A stretch of DNA of 64,000 bases from the NCBI RefSeq assembly GCF_009711205.1, contig NZ_WMIG01000001.1:620001-684000 (forward strand), read 5' to 3'. Shown here in pieces: positions 9,721 to 26,355 of the stretch. The notes beneath the pieces are model-generated. The model saw only the letters and a list, made by a program, of their open reading frames with translations. It was not told the origin of the DNA and made no database searches. How positions within the stretch are numbered: position 1 is the stretch's first letter; each line of letters opens with the position of its first letter. A program made the translations under genes and the position numbers. Origin of the DNA: Paracoccus litorisediminis. GTDB lineage: Bacteria > Pseudomonadota > Alphaproteobacteria > Rhodobacterales > Rhodobacteraceae.

Positions 9721-9749
9721 GGCGGATCGCCGCAGCAAAGCGATCCGCC
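9721..9749 (+). terminator. Hairpin after maeB
   Basis: Perfect 10-bp inverted repeat GGCGGATCGC / GCGATCCGCC with a 9-nt loop, 8 nt after the maeB stop. No T-run follows, so it may stabilise the mRNA 3' end or act with Rho rather than as a classical intrinsic terminator. Confidence 0.5.
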
Positions 9750-9821
9750 AAACCCATCAAGAACCTTGCCCGACCGATCCTGACGCGCAACTCTCTTCCC
9801 GTCTTTGGGAGGAGAGCAGGA

Positions 9822-11726
9822 ATGGGGTATCAGGACATCTATGCCGGTTGGCAGGCCGACCCGGAAGGGTTCTGGATGCAGGCTGCCGAGGCGATCGACT
9901 GGGTCAAAAAGCCCTCAAAGGCGCTCTTCGACGAAAATGCCCCGTTCTATGAATGGTTCTCGGATGGGATGGTGAACGCCTGCTGGAACGCAGTGGACCG
10001 CCATGTTCTGGCCGGTCGCGGCGATCAGGTCGCGATCATGCATGACAGTCCGGTCACGCTTTCGACCAAGGGCATCACCTTTCGCCAGTTGCAGGACCGC
10101 GTGGCCTCGCTGGCCGGGGCGCTGCGCATGCGCGGCGTCGAAAAGGGCGACCGCGTCATCATCTACATGCCGATGATCCCCGAAGCGGTGGTCGCCATGC
10201 TGGCCTGTGCGCGGCTGGGGGCGATCCATTCGGTGGTTTTCGGCGGCTTTGCCGCGCATGAACTGGCGGTCCGCATCGACGACTGCACGCCCAAGGCGAT
10301 GATCGCGGCCTCCTGCGGGTTGGAACCCGAGCGCGTCGTCCATTACAAGCCGCTGCTGGACGCGGCCATCGACCTTGCCAGCCACAAGCCCGAATTCTGC
10401 GTCATCTTCCAGCGCGAACAAGAGGTTGCCAAGCTGGTCGAGGGCCGCGATTTCAACTGGCACGGCTTCCAATACGGCGTCCGCCCCGCCGAATGTGTCC
10501 CGGTCGAGGGCAACCACCCCGCCTATATCCTTTACACTTCGGGCACGACCGGCCAGCCCAAAGGCGTCGTGCGCCACACGGCGGGCCATCTGGTCGCGCT
10601 ACAATGGTCGATGAAGAACGTCTACAATATCGAGGCCGGAGACCGTTTCTGGGCCGCCTCGGATGTCGGCTGGGTCGTCGGCCACAGCTATATCTGCTAT
10701 GGCCCGCTTCTGGCCGGGGCCACCACTGTCGTCTTTGAAGGCAAGCCCGTCGGCACGCCCCATCCCGGCGTCTACTGGCGTACGATCCAGAACCACCGCA
10801 TCAAAAGCTTCTTCACCGCCCCCACCGCGCTGCGCGCCATCCGCCGCGAGGACCCGGAAGGGAAATGGATCAAGCGCTACAAGCTGCACGATCTGCAGGC
10901 CCTGTTCCTGGCCGGCGAACGCGCCGACCCGGATACGGTCATGTGGGCGCAGGAACATCTGGGCGTGCCGGTGATCGATCATTGGTGGCAGACCGAAACC
11001 GGCTGGCCGATCGCCGCAAACCCGCTGGGGATCGAGCCGCTGCCGATCAAACCCGGCAGCCCCTCGGTCCCGATGCCCGGCTATGACATCAGCGTGCTGG
11101 ATGAGGGCGGCAACCCCGTTCCACCCGAGACGCTGGGCGCCATCGCCATCCGCCTGCCATTGCCACCCGGCACCCTGCCGACGCTGTGGAACGCCGACGA
11201 GCGCTTCCGCAAAAGCTATCTCGACCACTTCCCCGGCTATTATGAAACCGGAGATGCGGGCTATCTCGACCGGGACGGCTACCTTTACGTCATGGCCCGC
11301 ACCGATGACGTGATCAATGTCGCCGGGCACCGCCTGTCCACCGGCGCGATCGAGGAAGTCCTTGCCAGCCACCCCGCCGTCGCCGAATGCGCAGTGATTG
11401 GTGCGGCAGACCCACTACGCGGTCAGATCCCGCTGGGGCTGCTCTGCCTCAAGTCAGGTGTGAATATCCCCGATGAGCAACTGGTTTCCGAGGTGGTGAA
11501 ACTGGTCCGCGAGCGTATCGGCCCGGTCGCGGCATTTCGTTCGGCCTGCGTGGTCAAGCGCCTGCCCAAGACCCGCTCGGGCAAGATCCTGCGGGCGACG
11601 ATGACCAGGATGGCCGACGGGCTGGATTTCAAACCTCCGGCAACAATCGACGACCCCGCCATCCTCGACGAGATCCGCGCGACGCTGGCCACAATCGGCT
11701 ATCCCGCCATTGCCAAGACCGGCTAG
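9822..11726 (+). CDS. prpE: Propionyl-CoA synthetase (propionate-CoA ligase)
   Basis: 634 residues. AMP-forming acyl-CoA synthetase of the acetyl/propionyl-CoA synthetase family. The ATP-binding motif YTSGTTGQPKG is near residue 240, the acceptor-site DHWWQTETGWP near 390, YYETGDAGYLD near 475, and the catalytic/acetylatable Lys is in PKTRSGKILR near the C terminus. The N terminus (GYQDIYAGWQADPEGFW) and the sequence around DVGWVVGHSYICYGPLL resemble PrpE more than Acs. A GGGAGGAG ribosome site lies just before the ATG. It follows maeB by 108 nt but may have its own promoter. Acetate or a related short-chain acid remains a possible substrate. Confidence 0.88.
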   Translation: MGYQDIYAGWQADPEGFWMQAAEAIDWVKKPSKALFDENAPFYEWFSDGMVNACWNAVDRHVLAGRGDQVAIMHDSPVTLSTKGITFRQLQDRVASLAGALRMRGVEKGDRVIIYMPMIPEAVVAMLACARLGAIHSVVFGGFAAHELAVRIDDCTPKAMIAASCGLEPERVVHYKPLLDAAIDLASHKPEFCVIFQREQEVAKLVEGRDFNWHGFQYGVRPAECVPVEGNHPAYILYTSGTTGQPKGVVRHTAGHLVALQWSMKNVYNIEAGDRFWAASDVGWVVGHSYICYGPLLAGATTVVFEGKPVGTPHPGVYWRTIQNHRIKSFFTAPTALRAIRREDPEGKWIKRYKLHDLQALFLAGERADPDTVMWAQEHLGVPVIDHWWQTETGWPIAANPLGIEPLPIKPGSPSVPMPGYDISVLDEGGNPVPPETLGAIAIRLPLPPGTLPTLWNADERFRKSYLDHFPGYYETGDAGYLDRDGYLYVMARTDDVINVAGHRLSTGAIEEVLASHPAVAECAVIGAADPLRGQIPLGLLCLKSGVNIPDEQLVSEVVKLVRERIGPVAAFRSACVVKRLPKTRSGKILRATMTRMADGLDFKPPATIDDPAILDEIRATLATIGYPAIAKTG

Positions 11727-11763
11727 GGACGCTCCCTGCGCAGCTTAGGGTCTGGCGATTTGA

Positions 11764-11795
11764 AAACGGTGAGACCCCAAGGGATTTCACCGTTT
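11764..11795. terminator. Bidirectional terminator-like hairpin between prpE and aroA
   Basis: Arms AAACGGTGA (11764-11772) and TCACCGTTT (11787-11795), 9 bp perfect, loop of 14 nt that can partly pair internally. It sits between the convergent ends of prpE and aroA, with A- and T-rich flanks suited to either direction. Confidence 0.55.
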
Positions 11796-11841
11796 CCTAA
11801 ATACCCATTCCTGGCAGTTCGACAGTCGCGGGCTTTCGACC

Positions 11842-13173
11842 TTACGCGATATCCGCGCCAAGCGCCTTCATCAGCGGCAGGAAGTCGGGGAACGAGGTCG
11901 CGATCGGGCTGCCATCGTCAACACTGACCGGCTGCTCCGAGGCAAGGCCCGCGACAAGGAAGGACATGGCAATGCGGTGATCCAGATGGGTGACGGCGTT
12001 GGCGCCGCCACGTAGCCCGCCGGAGCCATGAACGGTCATGGTGTCCTGAGTTTCCTCGACCGAGGCACCGTTTGCGCGCAGGCCGGTGGCCATGGCCTCG
12101 ATCCGGTCGCTTTCCTTGACGCGCAGCTCATGGACGCCCTGCATCACGGTCGTGCCGGTCGCGAAGCAGGCGATGACCGACAGGATCGGGAATTCGTCGA
12201 TCATGCTGGCGGCGCGCTCGGGCGGAACGGTCACGCCTTTCAGCGGCCCGTGGCGAACCAGCAGGTCGGCGACCGGCTCGCCGCCCTCTTCGCGCGGGTT
12301 TTCAAAGGTGATGTCCGCGCCCATTTCCAGCAGCGTGACGTAAAGCCCGTCGCGGGTCGGGTTGCGGCTGACGCCCGGAACGCGGATTTCCGATCCGGGC
12401 ACGATCAGCGCCGCCGCGACCGGAAAGGCCGCGCTGGAAGGGTCGCGCGGCACGGCAACGGGTTGGGGTTTCAGCTCGGGGCGGCCGGTCAGGGTGATCA
12501 CACGCCCCTCATCCGTTACCTCGGTGGTGATGGTCGCGCCGAAACCGGCCAGCATGCGCTCGGTATGGTCACGGGTCGGTTCGGATTCGATGACCACCGT
12601 CTGGCCCGGCGCATTCAGCCCGGCCAGCAGCACGGCGGATTTGATCTGGGCACTTGCTACCGGGGTTTTGTAGCGCACCGGGACGGATTCGGCCGCGCCC
12701 TTGATGGTCACGGGCAGGCGCTTGCCTTCGCGCGCGGTCACTTCACAGCCGAACAGCTCCAGCGGGTCGGTGACGCGGCCCATCGGGCGGCGCGACAGGC
12801 TGGCGTCACCGGTAAAGGTCGCGGTGATCGGGCTTGTCGCCATCGCGCCCATGATCAGGCGCACGCCGGTGCCGGAATTGCCGCAATCGATCACGCCTTC
12901 GGGCTCGGAGAAGCCGCCGACGCCGACGCCATTGACCTTCCACTCGCCCTCACCCAGACGCTCGACCTGCGCACCGAATGCCTGCATGGCCTTGGCGGTG
13001 TCCAGAACGTCCTGCCCTTCCAGAAGGCCGGTGATATGGGTTTCGCCCACCGACAGCGCGCCAAGGATCAGCGCGCGGTGGCTGATCGACTTGTCGCCGG
13101 GAACCTTGGCCTCGCCCTTCAGCGGACCCGAGCGGCGGGAGGTCATCGGAAGCGGTTCGGCGGAATGTGACAT
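11842..13173 (-). CDS. aroA: 3-Phosphoshikimate 1-carboxyvinyltransferase (EPSP synthase)
   Basis: 443 residues. It transfers enolpyruvyl from PEP to shikimate 3-phosphate in chorismate synthesis. [11 protein letters not shown] is at residues 25-35; [18 protein letters not shown] and [11 protein letters not shown] are further landmarks. The RDHTE-type motif and overall similarity place it near the class II (CP4-like) enzymes, but the PEP-loop reads CGNSGTG, with Gly where CP4 has Ala100. The ATG at 13173 has AAGGGGG 7 nt upstream; an in-frame start at 13230 is possible but has no such site. The trmB gene lies 87 nt upstream on the same strand and may be cotranscribed. Confidence 0.95.
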   Translation of the reverse strand: MSHSAEPLPMTSRRSGPLKGEAKVPGDKSISHRALILGALSVGETHITGLLEGQDVLDTAKAMQAFGAQVERLGEGEWKVNGVGVGGFSEPEGVIDCGNSGTGVRLIMGAMATSPITATFTGDASLSRRPMGRVTDPLELFGCEVTAREGKRLPVTIKGAAESVPVRYKTPVASAQIKSAVLLAGLNAPGQTVVIESEPTRDHTERMLAGFGATITTEVTDEGRVITLTGRPELKPQPVAVPRDPSSAAFPVAAALIVPGSEIRVPGVSRNPTRDGLYVTLLEMGADITFENPREEGGEPVADLLVRHGPLKGVTVPPERAASMIDEFPILSVIACFATGTTVMQGVHELRVKESDRIEAMATGLRANGASVEETQDTMTVHGSGGLRGGANAVTHLDHRIAMSFLVAGLASEQPVSVDDGSPIATSFPDFLPLMKALGADIA

Positions 13174-13260
13174 GGAGGGCCCCCTTGGCTTGTCGCGCAA
13201 GGTGATAGCGGTCACGGGGGCCGCTTGCAATCAGCCCCCGACAGATTCCGCCCCTGCCCT

Positions 13261-13962
13261 TCAGCCTTGGCGGCGGAAGGTCACGTAATGCGGCACGCGA
13301 CCCTCGCGCAGCGCCTTTTGTTCGTAGCGCGTCGACAGCCAGTCGTCCCAAGGCTCGGCGCTGTCATGGATCAGGTCGAAGCCCGCGGGCGGCACTTCCT
13401 CGCGCGTCTGGCGGATGTAGTCGGGAATGTCGCTGGCCACGCGGAACTCGGCACCGGGTTTCATCACGCGGGCAAGCGGGATCAGGTGCTCCGGCGTCAC
13501 GAAGCGGCGCCGGTGGTGGCGCGCCTTCGGCCAAGGGTCCGGATAGTTCAGGAAGGCCTTGTCGACCGAGTTTTCCGGGAACACATCCATCAGATCGCGC
13601 GCATCGCCGGGATGGACGCTGACATTTTCCACGCCCGCGGCGCGGATCTTGCCCAGCAACATGGCGACGCCATTGATGAAGGGCTCGCAGCCGATGATGC
13701 CGATTTCCGGGTAGCGGGCGGCCATGTGGACCATGTGCTCGCCGCCGCCGAAGCCTACTTCCAGCCAGACCGGGCGGTCATCGCCAAAGATCGAGGCCGG
13801 CGAAACCGGCGCGCGGTCGGGATTGTCCTGCACGGTGATGCCACGCGGACGCAATGTCCCGAGGTCCTCGGACAGGTAGCCCTTCTGGCTTTGCCGCAGG
13901 GTCTTGCCGTGACGACGGCCATAGAAATTGCGGCGCGGGGGATTCGGATCGAATTCGGTCAT
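13261..13962 (-). CDS. trmB: tRNA (guanine-N7-)-methyltransferase
   Basis: 233 residues. SAM-dependent enzyme forming m7G46 in the tRNA variable loop. The SAM-binding motif LEVGFGGGEH is at about residues 67-76 and the family signature FLNYPDPWPKARHHRRR at about 137-153. The basic N terminus (NFYGRRHGKTLRQSQ) is usual for TrmB. It sits 36 nt downstream of rnj and upstream of aroA, all on the minus strand. Confidence 0.95.
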   Translation of the reverse strand: MTEFDPNPPRRNFYGRRHGKTLRQSQKGYLSEDLGTLRPRGITVQDNPDRAPVSPASIFGDDRPVWLEVGFGGGEHMVHMAARYPEIGIIGCEPFINGVAMLLGKIRAAGVENVSVHPGDARDLMDVFPENSVDKAFLNYPDPWPKARHHRRRFVTPEHLIPLARVMKPGAEFRVASDIPDYIRQTREEVPPAGFDLIHDSAEPWDDWLSTRYEQKALREGRVPHYVTFRRQG

Positions 13963-13998
13963 GCCGCGCCCATATGAAGGGCGCGGCGCGACGTCAAG

Positions 13999-15675
13999 TC
14001 ATTCCGCAGCGAGTCGCGAAATGATCACCTGAACTTCGGGCTTCTTGCCGATCTCTTCCATCGAGACCTGACGGGTGATCTTGCGGATGGCTTCCTCAAG
14101 CCGGTCGTCATCCATCACCGTGCGGTCATCGGCGCGTTCGAGGAACTCGGCCAGCTCGCTTTCGATATTCCCGGCCAGCGGAACGCCCGCGCGGCCGGTT
14201 TCGGGCAGGCCGGACAGTTCAACCCAAGCGTCGGGCAGCGGGCTGTCATCCTCGTCCACGATGACCGAGACCATGACCTTGCCGTTCAGCGCCATGCGGA
14301 TACGGTCGCGGACCACGCCGTCCATCGCACCGATCAGCACCGTGCCGTCCAGATACAGCCGTCCGGTATCGATCTGGTCGACCACGCGGGGGGCTTTCCC
14401 GGCCAGATCCACCATCATCCCGTTCGTCACCACCATCGAGGCGATGCCGCGCGATTCCGCCAGCTTCATATGCTCACGCAGATGCATGTGCTCGCCATGC
14501 ATCGGGATGACCATCTGCGGCTTGATCAGGTCATGCACGGCCTCGATATCGGGGCGGTTGGCATGGCCCGAGACGTGATACAGCCCGTCATCGGCGTCAT
14601 AAAGATCAACGCCCAGCTCGCTCAGCTGGTTCTGGATGCGGATCACGCCGCGTTCGTTGCCGGGGATGGTGCGGGACGAGAACAGGAAGCTGTCCCCTTC
14701 CTTCAGCTGGATGCCCAGATAACGGCCCCGCGACAGTTGCGCGCTGGCGGCGCGGCGTTCGCCCTGACTGCCGGTGACGATCAGCATGACCTTGTCACGC
14801 GGCATCTCGGCGGCTTCCTCGGGGCTGACCACCGGCGGGAAGCGGTCCAGAATGCCGGTTTCGATCGCCACCGTGACCATACGGCGCATGGCGCGGCCCA
14901 GCAGGCAGATCTTGCGCCCCGAGGCGATGGCGGCCTCGGCCAGGGTCATCAGACGGGCGACGTTGCTGGCAAAGGTGGTGGCCACGACCAACTGCGGCTG
15001 GGCCATCACCCAGTCGAGGATCGGGTTGGCCAGCACGGCCTCGGACCGGCCGGGATGGGTCGAGAAGATGTTGGTGGAATCGCAGGTCAGAACCTTGACC
15101 CCATCACCCTCGCGCGCGATCTCGCGCCACAGGATCGGGTCGAAGCGCTCACCCACCACGGGGGTGCCGTCCAGCTTGAAGTCGCCGGTATGGACGATGC
15201 GGCCAGCGGGCGTGTCGATGACCAGCGCCGAGCTTTCCGGGATCGAGTGGCTGACCGGCACGAATTGCACCTGGAACGGCCCGGCGGTGATGACCTCGGG
15301 GCGCGGGGCGTGGATGTGGATCTGGTCGATGGGCTGGCCCATCTCCTCCATCTTCAGGCGCGCGATGGCACCGGTGAAGCGGCGGCAATGGATCGGCTTC
15401 TGGACCTTGCCCCACAGCAGGCCAAGCGCGCCGACATGGTCCTCATGCGCGTGGGTGATGAAGATCGCCTCGATACGGTGGCGGTTCTCCTCAAGCCAGG
15501 CGACATCGGCCATGATCAGGTCGATGCCGGGTGCGGTGTCCATGTCGCCGAAGGTCACGCCCAGGTCGACGACGATCAGGCGTTCCTTGCCCGGTTCGCC
15601 GTAGCCATAGACATAGGCGTTCATGCCGATTTCGCCCGCGCCGCCCAGCGGCAGATAGATCAGGCGTTCAGCCAT
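13999..15675 (-). CDS. rnj: Ribonuclease J
   Basis: 558 residues. Metallo-beta-lactamase/beta-CASP ribonuclease with 5'-3' exo- and endonuclease activity. The metal motif THAHEDHVGALG is at residues 74-85; further ligands appear in VSHSIPES, HTGDFKLD and the C-terminal MHGEHMHLREH. The length matches the RNase J family. It overlaps coaX by 8 nt (15668-15675), a conserved neighbour pairing in Rhodobacteraceae as far as I recall. Likely role: mRNA turnover and rRNA maturation. Confidence 0.95.
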   Translation of the reverse strand: MAERLIYLPLGGAGEIGMNAYVYGYGEPGKERLIVVDLGVTFGDMDTAPGIDLIMADVAWLEENRHRIEAIFITHAHEDHVGALGLLWGKVQKPIHCRRFTGAIARLKMEEMGQPIDQIHIHAPRPEVITAGPFQVQFVPVSHSIPESSALVIDTPAGRIVHTGDFKLDGTPVVGERFDPILWREIAREGDGVKVLTCDSTNIFSTHPGRSEAVLANPILDWVMAQPQLVVATTFASNVARLMTLAEAAIASGRKICLLGRAMRRMVTVAIETGILDRFPPVVSPEEAAEMPRDKVMLIVTGSQGERRAASAQLSRGRYLGIQLKEGDSFLFSSRTIPGNERGVIRIQNQLSELGVDLYDADDGLYHVSGHANRPDIEAVHDLIKPQMVIPMHGEHMHLREHMKLAESRGIASMVVTNGMMVDLAGKAPRVVDQIDTGRLYLDGTVLIGAMDGVVRDRIRMALNGKVMVSVIVDEDDSPLPDAWVELSGLPETGRAGVPLAGNIESELAEFLERADDRTVMDDDRLEEAIRKITRQVSMEEIGKKPEVQVIISRLAAE

Positions 15676-16447
15676 GGGCCATCTCCTTGTTATAATCGTG
15701 GATCAGGCGTAGGCCGTGCATGGTCAGGTCATCCTCGATCGCGTCGAACAGATCAAAACCCTGATCGAACAACGGCGCAAGTCCGCCGGTGGCGATGACC
15801 TTCATCGCCCTCCCGCGTTCCTGCCGGATCTTTTCGACGATCCCCTGCACAAGGCCGATATAGCCCCAGAAAATGCCTGACTGAATGCAGGCAACGGTAT
15901 TGGTGCCGATGACCTTCATGGGCATCGTCACGTCGACATGCGGAAGACTGGCCGCACCCATATGCAAAGCTTCGAGCGAGAGGTTCACGCCCGGAGAAAT
16001 CACGCCGCCGACATAGGCGCCGTCCGTATCGACCACATCGAATGTGGTGGCAGTTCCAAAATCGACCACGATCAGGTCCGGCCCGTGGCGGTCGAATGCG
16101 CCGACCGTGTTCACCAGCCGGTCGGGACCGACGGTCGTGCCCTGATCGACGCGCGGCGCGACCGGCAGCAGGCAGTCGGGCTTGCCCACGACCAGCGGGC
16201 GCGTGTCGAAATAGCGGTTACACAGCACACGCAGGTTGAAGACAACGCGCGGCGCGGTGGCGCTGATGATGCAGTCGGTGATGTTCAGATCCAGCTTCTG
16301 CAACGTCATCAGCGTCGACAGCCAGACGAAATATTCATCCGCCGTACGGCGGTGGTCGGTCGCGATCCGCCACAGGGCGCGGAAACGCTCACCATCCCAG
16401 ACCGAGAAGACGGTGTTCGTGTTCCCGGTATCGATGCAGAGCAGCAT
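15668..16447 (-). CDS. coaX: Type III pantothenate kinase
   Basis: 259 residues. It phosphorylates pantothenate, the first step of CoA synthesis. The ASKHA-fold P-loop IDTGNTNTVF is at residues 5-14, GPDRLVN near 108-114, and the conserved VDFGTATTFDVV near 129-140. Type III enzymes are not feedback-inhibited by CoA. It starts 3 nt after the birA stop and overlaps rnj, so birA-coaX-rnj are tightly coupled at the tail of the nuo operon. That pairs two cofactor enzymes, biotin ligase and CoA kinase. Confidence 0.95.
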   Translation of the reverse strand: MLLCIDTGNTNTVFSVWDGERFRALWRIATDHRRTADEYFVWLSTLMTLQKLDLNITDCIISATAPRVVFNLRVLCNRYFDTRPLVVGKPDCLLPVAPRVDQGTTVGPDRLVNTVGAFDRHGPDLIVVDFGTATTFDVVDTDGAYVGGVISPGVNLSLEALHMGAASLPHVDVTMPMKVIGTNTVACIQSGIFWGYIGLVQGIVEKIRQERGRAMKVIATGGLAPLFDQGFDLFDAIEDDLTMHGLRLIHDYNKEMAHG

Positions 16448-16450
16448 TGC

Positions 16451-17209
16451 TCAGACTCCGAAATAGACATCCGCCGCGGGCAGGATCTGCCGGCCGGACG
16501 GAGTGTTCAGGACCAGCGCGCCGGTCTGGTCGATGCCCTCAAAGACGCCCTGCGTCTGGGTCGCGCCGGTGCGGGCGATGATCGTCTCGCCCAGACGGGC
16601 GGCGCGGGACAGCCAAGCGTTGCGGATCGGCGCGAAGCCGTAAGTGTCCATCTGCGCCAACCATCGCGCGAAATGCGGGGCAAGCAGATCAAGGAATTCT
16701 TCGGCGCTGACGGCAAAGCCGGTCTCGCCCAGCACGGAAACCGGGGTGACGGCATGCGGCTCGACCGCGCCCCGATCCGGAGCGGCGGCAAGGTTCACGC
16801 CGATGCCGACGGCAAGCCCGGTCAGGTCATTCCCCGAGCCCGCGCTTTCCAGCAGGATGCCCGCGACCTTGCCGCCATTCAGCAGCACGTCATTGGGCCA
16901 TTTGATCGAAAGCCGCGCCGAAGGACCGCAGGCATCGCCAAGCGCGTCATGCAGGGCCAAGGCGGCGACAAAGGAAATCTGCGCGGCGGCAGCGGGACCG
17001 CCCTTGGGCCGCAAGAAAAGCGTGCCGGCGAAGTTACCCGCCGGCATCACCCATTCTCGTCCGCGGCGACCGCGTGCGGCCGCCTGCTGATGTGCCATGA
17101 TCCAGGCCGGACCGCTCAGCGACGGTGCAAGGCGCAGCGCCTCGCTATTCGTGCTGTCGGTGCGGGCCAGCACATGCCGGCCCACGCCCTCGGGCCAGGT
17201 ATCACTCAA
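16451..17209 (-). CDS. birA: Biotin-[acetyl-CoA-carboxylase] ligase, group I
   Basis: About 252 residues. It attaches biotin to the carboxyl carrier protein. Motifs: RTDSTNSEA (about 15-23), the biotinyl-AMP loop ARGRRGREW (about 44-52), and [10 protein letters not shown] (about 102-111). There is no N-terminal DNA-binding domain, so it is not an autoregulating repressor. The frame is open further upstream, but those codons lie inside nuoN. A TTG at 17209 overlapping the nuoN stop by 8 nt gives the family's normal length; a GTG a few codons later is an alternative. A birA homologue ending the nqo operon is also what I recall for P. denitrificans. Confidence 0.88.
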   Translation of the reverse strand: MSDTWPEGVGRHVLARTDSTNSEALRLAPSLSGPAWIMAHQQAAARGRRGREWVMPAGNFAGTLFLRPKGGPAAAAQISFVAALALHDALGDACGPSARLSIKWPNDVLLNGGKVAGILLESAGSGNDLTGLAVGIGVNLAAAPDRGAVEPHAVTPVSVLGETGFAVSAEEFLDLLAPHFARWLAQMDTYGFAPIRNAWLSRAARLGETIIARTGATQTQGVFEGIDQTGALVLNTPSGRQILPAADVYFGV

Positions 17210-18707
17210 CGCGTTCGGGCTCGGCCGGCAGCGTTTCGGGGGCGGTAGTCGGGGCAATCTCGGCGGTGTGGCCGACCAGAGCCTCGGCGGCGCGGCCTGC
17301 AGCGACATCGACACCCAGCATGTTGATCGCGCCGAACAGCATGGCTGCAGCCGGGATCATCAGCGCCAGGTACTGGACGGCGCTCATGCGGCTGGTCACA
17401 CCGTCGGTCTCGGAACCGAAATACATGTAGTAGACGATACGCAGGTAATAGAAGGCGCCGATGACCGAGGCGATCACGCCCAGCACCGCCAGCCAGCCCA
17501 TGCCCGCATCAACCGCCGCATTCAGCACGCCGAACTTGGCAAAGAAGCCCAAGGTCGGCGGCACACCGGCAAGGCTGAACATCAGCACCAGCATGGCCAG
17601 ACCCTTGGCCGGGTCGGTCCAGGCGAAACGGTTCAGCGAGGCCAGATCGGTGACCGGCGTGCCGTCACGCTCCAGCGACAGGATGAAGGCGAAGGTGCCG
17701 ACATTCATCACCGCATAGATGGTCATGTAGATCAGCATCGCCTGCACGCCCAGCGTCGAACCCGAGGCAAGGCCAACCAGCGCAAAGCCCATATGGGCGA
17801 TCGAGGAATAGGCCATCAGGCGTTTGACATTGGTCTGGCCGATACCGGCGATCGAACCCAGGAACATCGACAGCACAGCCAGCGCCGCGACGATCTGGCT
17901 CCAGTCGCCGATGACCTGACCGAAGGCGTCAAAGACCAGACGCGCGATCAGACCCATCGCCGCAACCTTGGGGGCGGTGGCGAAGAAGGCGGTGACCGGC
18001 GTGGGCGAGCCTTCATAGACGTCCGGGGTCCACATGTGGAACGGAACCGCCGACACCTTGAAGGACAGGCCGACCAGCATGAACACCAGACCGAACAGCA
18101 CGCCCAGCGACAGGTGGCCGGATTGCACCGCGTTGATGATGCCGCTGAAATTGGTCGTGCCCGAGAAGCCATAGACCAGCGAGGCGCCGTAAAGCAGCAG
18201 GCCGGAGGACAGCGAGCCCAGAACGAAGTATTTCAGACCGGCTTCCGACGAACGCACCGAGTCCTTGCGCATCGCGGCGATCACGTAAAGCGCCAGCGAT
18301 TGCAGCTCAAGGCCCATATACAGGGTCAGCAGGTCGCCCGCCGAGACCATCAGCATCATGCCGATGACCGACAGCGTCACCACGATCGGGAATTCGAAGC
18401 GCAGCATGCGGCGGCGTTCGAGGTAATCGACGCTCATCGCAAGGACGGCGGCGGCCGAAACCAGCATCACCACCTTGGCAAAGCGCGAGAAGCCGTCATC
18501 GGTGAACATGCCGTAGAAGGCCTGCGCATCGGGACGGCCACCCAGACCCACCATGGCGGCGACGATCAGGAAGGCCGCGACCGTGGTCCAGAGCAGCGTC
18601 CGGGCCAGCTTGTCCTTGCCGAGATAGGCTCCGACCATGAGGGCGGCCAGCGCATAGGCTGCCAGCAGCGCCTCGGGCAGAATGGTCGTGAAATCGAGCG
18701 AGGTCAT
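17202..18707 (-). CDS. nuoN: NADH-quinone oxidoreductase subunit N
   Basis: 501 residues (Nqo14). Antiporter-like proton-pumping membrane subunit of complex I. It has about 14 hydrophobic segments, with the usual Lys/Pro-broken helices around [25 protein letters not shown] (split by a charged motif) and [15 protein letters not shown]. The start is 9 nt after the nuoM stop. The C-terminal tail after the last helix is Ala/Glu/Pro-rich. It is the last structural subunit in the cluster. Confidence 0.97.
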   Translation of the reverse strand: MTSLDFTTILPEALLAAYALAALMVGAYLGKDKLARTLLWTTVAAFLIVAAMVGLGGRPDAQAFYGMFTDDGFSRFAKVVMLVSAAAVLAMSVDYLERRRMLRFEFPIVVTLSVIGMMLMVSAGDLLTLYMGLELQSLALYVIAAMRKDSVRSSEAGLKYFVLGSLSSGLLLYGASLVYGFSGTTNFSGIINAVQSGHLSLGVLFGLVFMLVGLSFKVSAVPFHMWTPDVYEGSPTPVTAFFATAPKVAAMGLIARLVFDAFGQVIGDWSQIVAALAVLSMFLGSIAGIGQTNVKRLMAYSSIAHMGFALVGLASGSTLGVQAMLIYMTIYAVMNVGTFAFILSLERDGTPVTDLASLNRFAWTDPAKGLAMLVLMFSLAGVPPTLGFFAKFGVLNAAVDAGMGWLAVLGVIASVIGAFYYLRIVYYMYFGSETDGVTSRMSAVQYLALMIPAAAMLFGAINMLGVDVAAGRAAEALVGHTAEIAPTTAPETLPAEPERVE

Positions 18708-18716
18708 GTCCGCCCC

Positions 18717-22428
<3,712 letters not shown>

Positions 22429-22434
22429 GCCGTC

Positions 22435-24515
<2,081 letters not shown>

Positions 24516-24516
24516 G

Positions 24517-25569
<1,053 letters not shown>

Positions 25570-25572
25570 TCA

Positions 25573-26349
25573 TCACGCCGCGGGAATGCCGCGCGACTTG
25601 CATTCCTGCAAGGTGTCTTTCGTTGTCATCACCGTCAGCCCCATAGGTTTTTTCCCTGACAGGGTAAAAACCGAGCCGACGACGATCTTGCCATTGCGTT
25701 TGTCGCGCAATGTCCGAATGTGGCGAGCGTACGGCGTTCCGTTCGCATCCGCCCAATTGGCCAGCGCGCATGTGGCATAGGCGAACGCCGTGTCGGCGTC
25801 CACCCCACTGCGAAGATTTGCCGTCACTTCGATCAGGCTATCCCCGCTCTTGCGCTTGCTGGGCCATGCTTTGACGGTCGCGCCCTGGAAGTCCTTGGGC
25901 TCGGCCGTGAAACTTGCCGGAAGATTGAGCTTCAGCGGCTGTGTGCGGGCACGGAAGTCGGCCAGTGCCTTTTCCTGCGCCGTCAGCCCGCGTGCACGGA
26001 CCGGGCCCATATTGGGCACGCCCGACAGGTCAAGCTGCATGTTCTCGTTCAGCATCAACAGATCCGCTTCGGTCAGCGCGAAGGCGTCCTTCCCCTCGGG
26101 GCTGTCCAGCGTCATCTCGCTGACCGAGCCGTCGGGTTCCAGAATCAGGATCTCGCCCGATTTGGTCGAGACCCGCCCGCGCGAGATCACCTTCTTGCCG
26201 GGTGCGCCGGCATCGCTTTGCACGACCGTCACGTTCAGCTCTTCCGGCTTGGCGGGGGGCCGCGAGGCGTCAGTGCTGTCCGAGTCGCAGCCCGCCAACA
26301 GCGACGCCATCAGTCCGATCCCGAAAAGCGCTGCAAAGCGGCTCCCCAT
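25573..26349 (-). CDS. Lipoprotein of unknown function inside the nuo operon
   Basis: 258 residues. Type II signal peptide with lipobox LLAGC (Cys 21), then a Ser/Asp/Pro-rich tether and a mainly polar domain of about 220 residues containing two further Cys (ATCALANW and LQECKSRG) that could form a disulfide. It lies between nuoG (6 nt) and nuoH (18 nt). Expected location is the periplasmic face of a membrane. I recognise no domain. It might be an assembly or stability factor for complex I, but position is the only argument. Confidence 0.8.
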   Translation of the reverse strand: MGSRFAALFGIGLMASLLAGCDSDSTDASRPPAKPEELNVTVVQSDAGAPGKKVISRGRVSTKSGEILILEPDGSVSEMTLDSPEGKDAFALTEADLLMLNENMQLDLSGVPNMGPVRARGLTAQEKALADFRARTQPLKLNLPASFTAEPKDFQGATVKAWPSKRKSGDSLIEVTANLRSGVDADTAFAYATCALANWADANGTPYARHIRTLRDKRNGKIVVGSVFTLSGKKPMGLTVMTTKDTLQECKSRGIPAA

Positions 26350-26355
26350 GCGTGT

